NCBI GenBank assembly: GCA_020718965.1
Contig: DYRE01000066.1
Location: 1-9,515, forward strand
Direction of reading: 5' to 3'
DNA from: Desulfomonile tiedjei
GTDB taxonomy: Bacteria; Desulfobacterota; Desulfomonilia; Desulfomonilales; Desulfomonilaceae
DNA: 9,515 nt
Part shown: positions 7,397-9,515 of the stretch, piece by piece
How the letters are laid out: each line of letters starts with the position of its first letter
Position numbering within the stretch: position 1 is the stretch's first letter
Notes under the pieces: generated by a model
Database searches by the model: none
Told to the model about the DNA's origin: nothing
Seen by the model: only the letters and a program-made list of their open reading frames with translations
Translations under genes and position numbers: made by a program

Positions 7397-8569
7397 TTGG
7401 AAGATTTTAACAGGATCAAAAGGTTACCTCCGTATGTCTTTCAAGTGGTGAATGAGCTTAAGATGAAGCTTAGAAGGGCGGGCGAAGACATCATAGACCT
7501 GGGGATGGGTAATCCGGATCTACCTACACCCAAACATATAGTAGACAAGTTGATAGAAGCGGTTCAGAATCCCAGGAATCATAGATACAGCGCCTCCGCA
7601 GGTATCCCAAAACTAAGATTGGCTTTTGCTAACTGGTGGTCAAGACGGTACGGAGTGGAGTTGGATCCAGACACAGAGGTTGTGGCGACCATGGGAGCCA
7701 AAGACGCCTTGGCCCACCTTGTTCTGGCTATAATAAACCCGGGCGATGTAGTCTTCGTTCCTTCCCCAACTTATCCCATTCATCCTTATTCGGTTGTTAT
7801 CGCTGGAGGAGATTTAAGGCATGTTCCGATTAGGCCTGATTCTGATTTCTTCGGTGATTTGAAGGCCGCTGTGCGTGTAACTTGGCCACTACCTAAAATG
7901 TTGATCATTTCATTTCCTCACAACCCTACTACTATGGTCGTTGATCAGGATTTTTTTAAGCGAATAGTCGAATTTGCGCAGGAATACAAGATCATGGTAG
8001 TACATGATTTTGCTTATGCCGACCTGACTTTTGATGGTTATAAGGCGCCAAGCTTTCTGTCCGTTCCTGGAGCCAAGGAAGTGGGGATAGAAACTTTTTC
8101 GCTCACCAAGAGCTATTCTATGGCAGGCTGGAGAGTCGGTTGCGCAGCCGGAAACCCTCAAATGATACACGCTCTGAAAAGATTAAAAAGTTACATAGAT
8201 TATGGAATGTTTCAGCCGATACAGATTGCTGCGATCATAGCTCTTAATGAAAATCAGGATTGTGTGACGGAAATTGTGTCGGAATACAAGGATAGACGGG
8301 ATGCCCTCTGTAATGGACTCAAAGACTGTGGCTGGAACGTTCCCCCACCTAAAGGAACAATGTTTGTATGGGCAGAAATACCCGAACAATTTAAGAAAAT
8401 GGGATCCTTGGAATTTTCAAAACTGATGACGGAAGATGCAAAAGTTGCCGTCAGTCCCGGCATCGGTTTTGGTCCGTTTGGGGATGAGCATGTGCGATTT
8501 GCGCTAGTGGAAAATCGTTTTCGAATCAATCAGGCAGTCCGGGGAATAAGACATTTTCTCAACAAATAG
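7397..8569 (+). CDS. alaC: alanine/glutamate aminotransferase, AlaC type (class I/II, PLP-dependent)
   Basis: This PLP enzyme of fold type I closely follows the pattern of E. coli AlaC (YfdZ), which transfers the amino group from glutamate to pyruvate to make alanine. Its 390 residues compare with about 410 in E. coli. Visible are FNRIKRLPPYVFQVVNELKM at the N-terminus, DLGMGNPDLPTP (34-45), HRYSASAGIPKLR, and the cofactor-binding SFPHNPTT and VVHDFAYADL. The Schiff-base lysine is Lys238 in SLTKSYSMAGWRVG, and the substrate-carboxylate arginine is Arg367 in HVRFALVENR. The start is TTG with a strong ribosome binding site. It lies 29 bases after trmN6 and 67 before hom, so it is probably in one operon with them. 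That context allows an additional or different role in aspartate-family amino acid synthesis; substrate choice cannot be read from the sequence. Confidence 0.9.
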   Translation: MEDFNRIKRLPPYVFQVVNELKMKLRRAGEDIIDLGMGNPDLPTPKHIVDKLIEAVQNPRNHRYSASAGIPKLRLAFANWWSRRYGVELDPDTEVVATMGAKDALAHLVLAIINPGDVVFVPSPTYPIHPYSVVIAGGDLRHVPIRPDSDFFGDLKAAVRVTWPLPKMLIISFPHNPTTMVVDQDFFKRIVEFAQEYKIMVVHDFAYADLTFDGYKAPSFLSVPGAKEVGIETFSLTKSYSMAGWRVGCAAGNPQMIHALKRLKSYIDYGMFQPIQIAAIIALNENQDCVTEIVSEYKDRRDALCNGLKDCGWNVPPPKGTMFVWAEIPEQFKKMGSLEFSKLMTEDAKVAVSPGIGFGPFGDEHVRFALVENRFRINQAVRGIRHFLNK

Positions 8570-8578
8570 TGACTACCC

Positions 8579-8591
8579 CTTTACGGTAAAG
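8579..8591. repeat. small inverted repeat between alaC and hom
   Basis: CTTTAC and GTAAAG flank one G, nine bases after the alaC stop. It could form a 5-base-pair hairpin with a CGG loop, or be a protein site. It lacks a T-tract and is too small to call a terminator. Confidence 0.25.
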
Positions 8592-8636
8592 AAGCGATCA
8601 TAAATATAACCAACCCAGGTTAACAGGAACTTTCAG

Positions 8637-9515
8637 ATGGAAGAAATTTCAGTAGGGCTTATCGGTTTTGGAACGATAGGCAGTGGCGTAGTTCAAATCC
8701 TTACGGACAATCAATCTATACTCGAGGCTAGAACTGGCTTCAGGATTAATCTGAAGAGAATCGCCGATCTGGACATCGATTCCGATCGGGGAGTGGCGTT
8801 TGATAGATCAATCCTTACAAATGACCCATACGAAATACTTAGAGATCCGGAAATATCTATTGTAATAGAACTTATTGGTGGTTACGAACCGGCGAGAACC
8901 TTCATTACAGAGGCCTTAAATAACGGAAAATCTGTAGTGACGGCAAACAAAGCTCTCCTTGCGGAAAACGGCCTGGAGATTTTTAGAATTGCCAGGGAAA
9001 ATTCTGTTGATGTAGCTTTTGAAGCTGCCGTCGCCGGTGGAATTCCAATTTTACGGTCTTTTCGGGAAGGTCTTGTAGCTAACCGGTTTGACAAGATTCT
9101 GGCTATTCTTAATGGCACATGCAATTTTATTCTTTCTGAAATGACCAATAATTCTGAGGTAGATTTTGATCAAGCGCTAAAAAAAGCTCAAGAGCTTGGT
9201 TATGCGGAAGCAGATCCTACTCTGGATATAGATGGCATCGACTCAGCGCACAAGCTTTCCATAGTCCTGGCGTTAACCCATGGCATTCACGCTCCCGTGA
9301 AAAATATCCATGTAGAAGGAATCACCGGAATAGAAGCCTTTGATCTGGTAATGGCTCGCGAATTCTCATATAAAATTAAGCTGTTGGCTATGATAATAAA
9401 ACATGCGGCCAAAGTGGAAGTCAGATTGCACCCCACAATGATTCCCGAAACTCACCCTCTGGCTCAGGTGGAAGGGGTTTTTAATGGTATTTTCCTGAGG
9501 GGAGACATGGTGGGT
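8637..9515 (+). CDS. hom: homoserine dehydrogenase, N-terminal part (3' end outside window)
   Basis: Hom reduces L-aspartate 4-semialdehyde to L-homoserine with NAD(P)H, the branch step to threonine and methionine, in the cytoplasm. The frame runs open from ATG 8637 to the window end, giving 293 residues of a usual 430 or so. The Rossmann motif is VGLIGFGTIGSGVV (6-19). Further motifs are VVTANKALLA with Lys105, FEAAVAGGIPILRSF, ILNGTCNFILSEM, and the catalytic block GYAEADPTLDIDGIDSAHK. The last holds Asp202 and Lys206, spaced as in the yeast enzyme's catalytic Asp-Lys pair. No aspartokinase domain precedes it, so it is monofunctional. The C-terminal ACT domain, which in many homologues senses threonine, would lie beyond the window and cannot be judged. 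AGGAA (8625-8629) seven bases upstream supports the start. It is probably cotranscribed with alaC, 67 bases upstream. Confidence 0.95.
   Translation, partial: MEEISVGLIGFGTIGSGVVQILTDNQSILEARTGFRINLKRIADLDIDSDRGVAFDRSILTNDPYEILRDPEISIVIELIGGYEPARTFITEALNNGKSVVTANKALLAENGLEIFRIARENSVDVAFEAAVAGGIPILRSFREGLVANRFDKILAILNGTCNFILSEMTNNSEVDFDQALKKAQELGYAEADPTLDIDGIDSAHKLSIVLALTHGIHAPVKNIHVEGITGIEAFDLVMAREFSYKIKLLAMIIKHAAKVEVRLHPTMIPETHPLAQVEGVFNGIFLRGDMVG

Noticed and set aside
8882..9148. An 88-codon minus-strand open frame near the right end.
   Set aside because: It is antisense to the clear homoserine dehydrogenase frame, which continues open to the window end with all expected motifs.
1..9515. 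Defence system, mobile element, CRISPR array or new biosynthetic cluster.
   Set aside because: All genes but DUF1015 belong to well-known housekeeping families. No transposase, integrase, long repeat array or abrupt composition change was seen.

Overview
The window looks like ordinary chromosomal DNA of a Gram-negative anaerobe of moderate GC content, most likely a deltaproteobacterium (Desulfobacterota, for example a Syntrophobacter- or Desulfomonile-like organism). This is inferred from protein character and gene neighbourhood; no search was run. All eight recognisable genes lie on the + strand. The first (mtnA) and last (hom) are cut by the window edges. I see no mobile element, CRISPR array, phage gene, tRNA or rRNA, and no clearly new system.

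Layout: (1) Positions 1-2061 hold the 3' part of mtnA (methionine salvage), followed after 19 bases by pncB (NAD salvage), probably one transcript. (2) Positions 2062-2425 hold no gene. This stretch contains weak inverted repeats and no hrcA gene or CIRCE operator, although hrcA often precedes grpE. (3) Positions 2426-5025 hold grpE and dnaK, the nucleotide exchange factor and its Hsp70 partner, closed by a textbook intrinsic terminator at 5050-5090. dnaJ does not follow. (4) The 5091-5237 leader carries three compact dyads and precedes a second probable transcription unit. That unit contains a DUF1015 family gene, a TrmN6-type tRNA adenine methyltransferase, an AlaC-type alanine/glutamate aminotransferase and the first 293 codons of homoserine dehydrogenase.

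How the genes work together: GrpE and DnaK form one protein-folding machine. AlaC and Hom both serve amino acid metabolism: Hom reduces aspartate semialdehyde to homoserine towards threonine and methionine. MtnA recycles the methylthioribose by-product of S-adenosylmethionine use, so methionine chemistry appears at both ends, although the two genes are in separate units. The least understood gene is DUF1015, whose DGHHR motif resembles the ParB/sulfiredoxin/serine-kinase fold and which sits directly upstream of amino acid genes.

Start codons are varied: ATG for pncB, dnaK, DUF1015 and hom; probable GTG for grpE; TTG for trmN6 and alaC.
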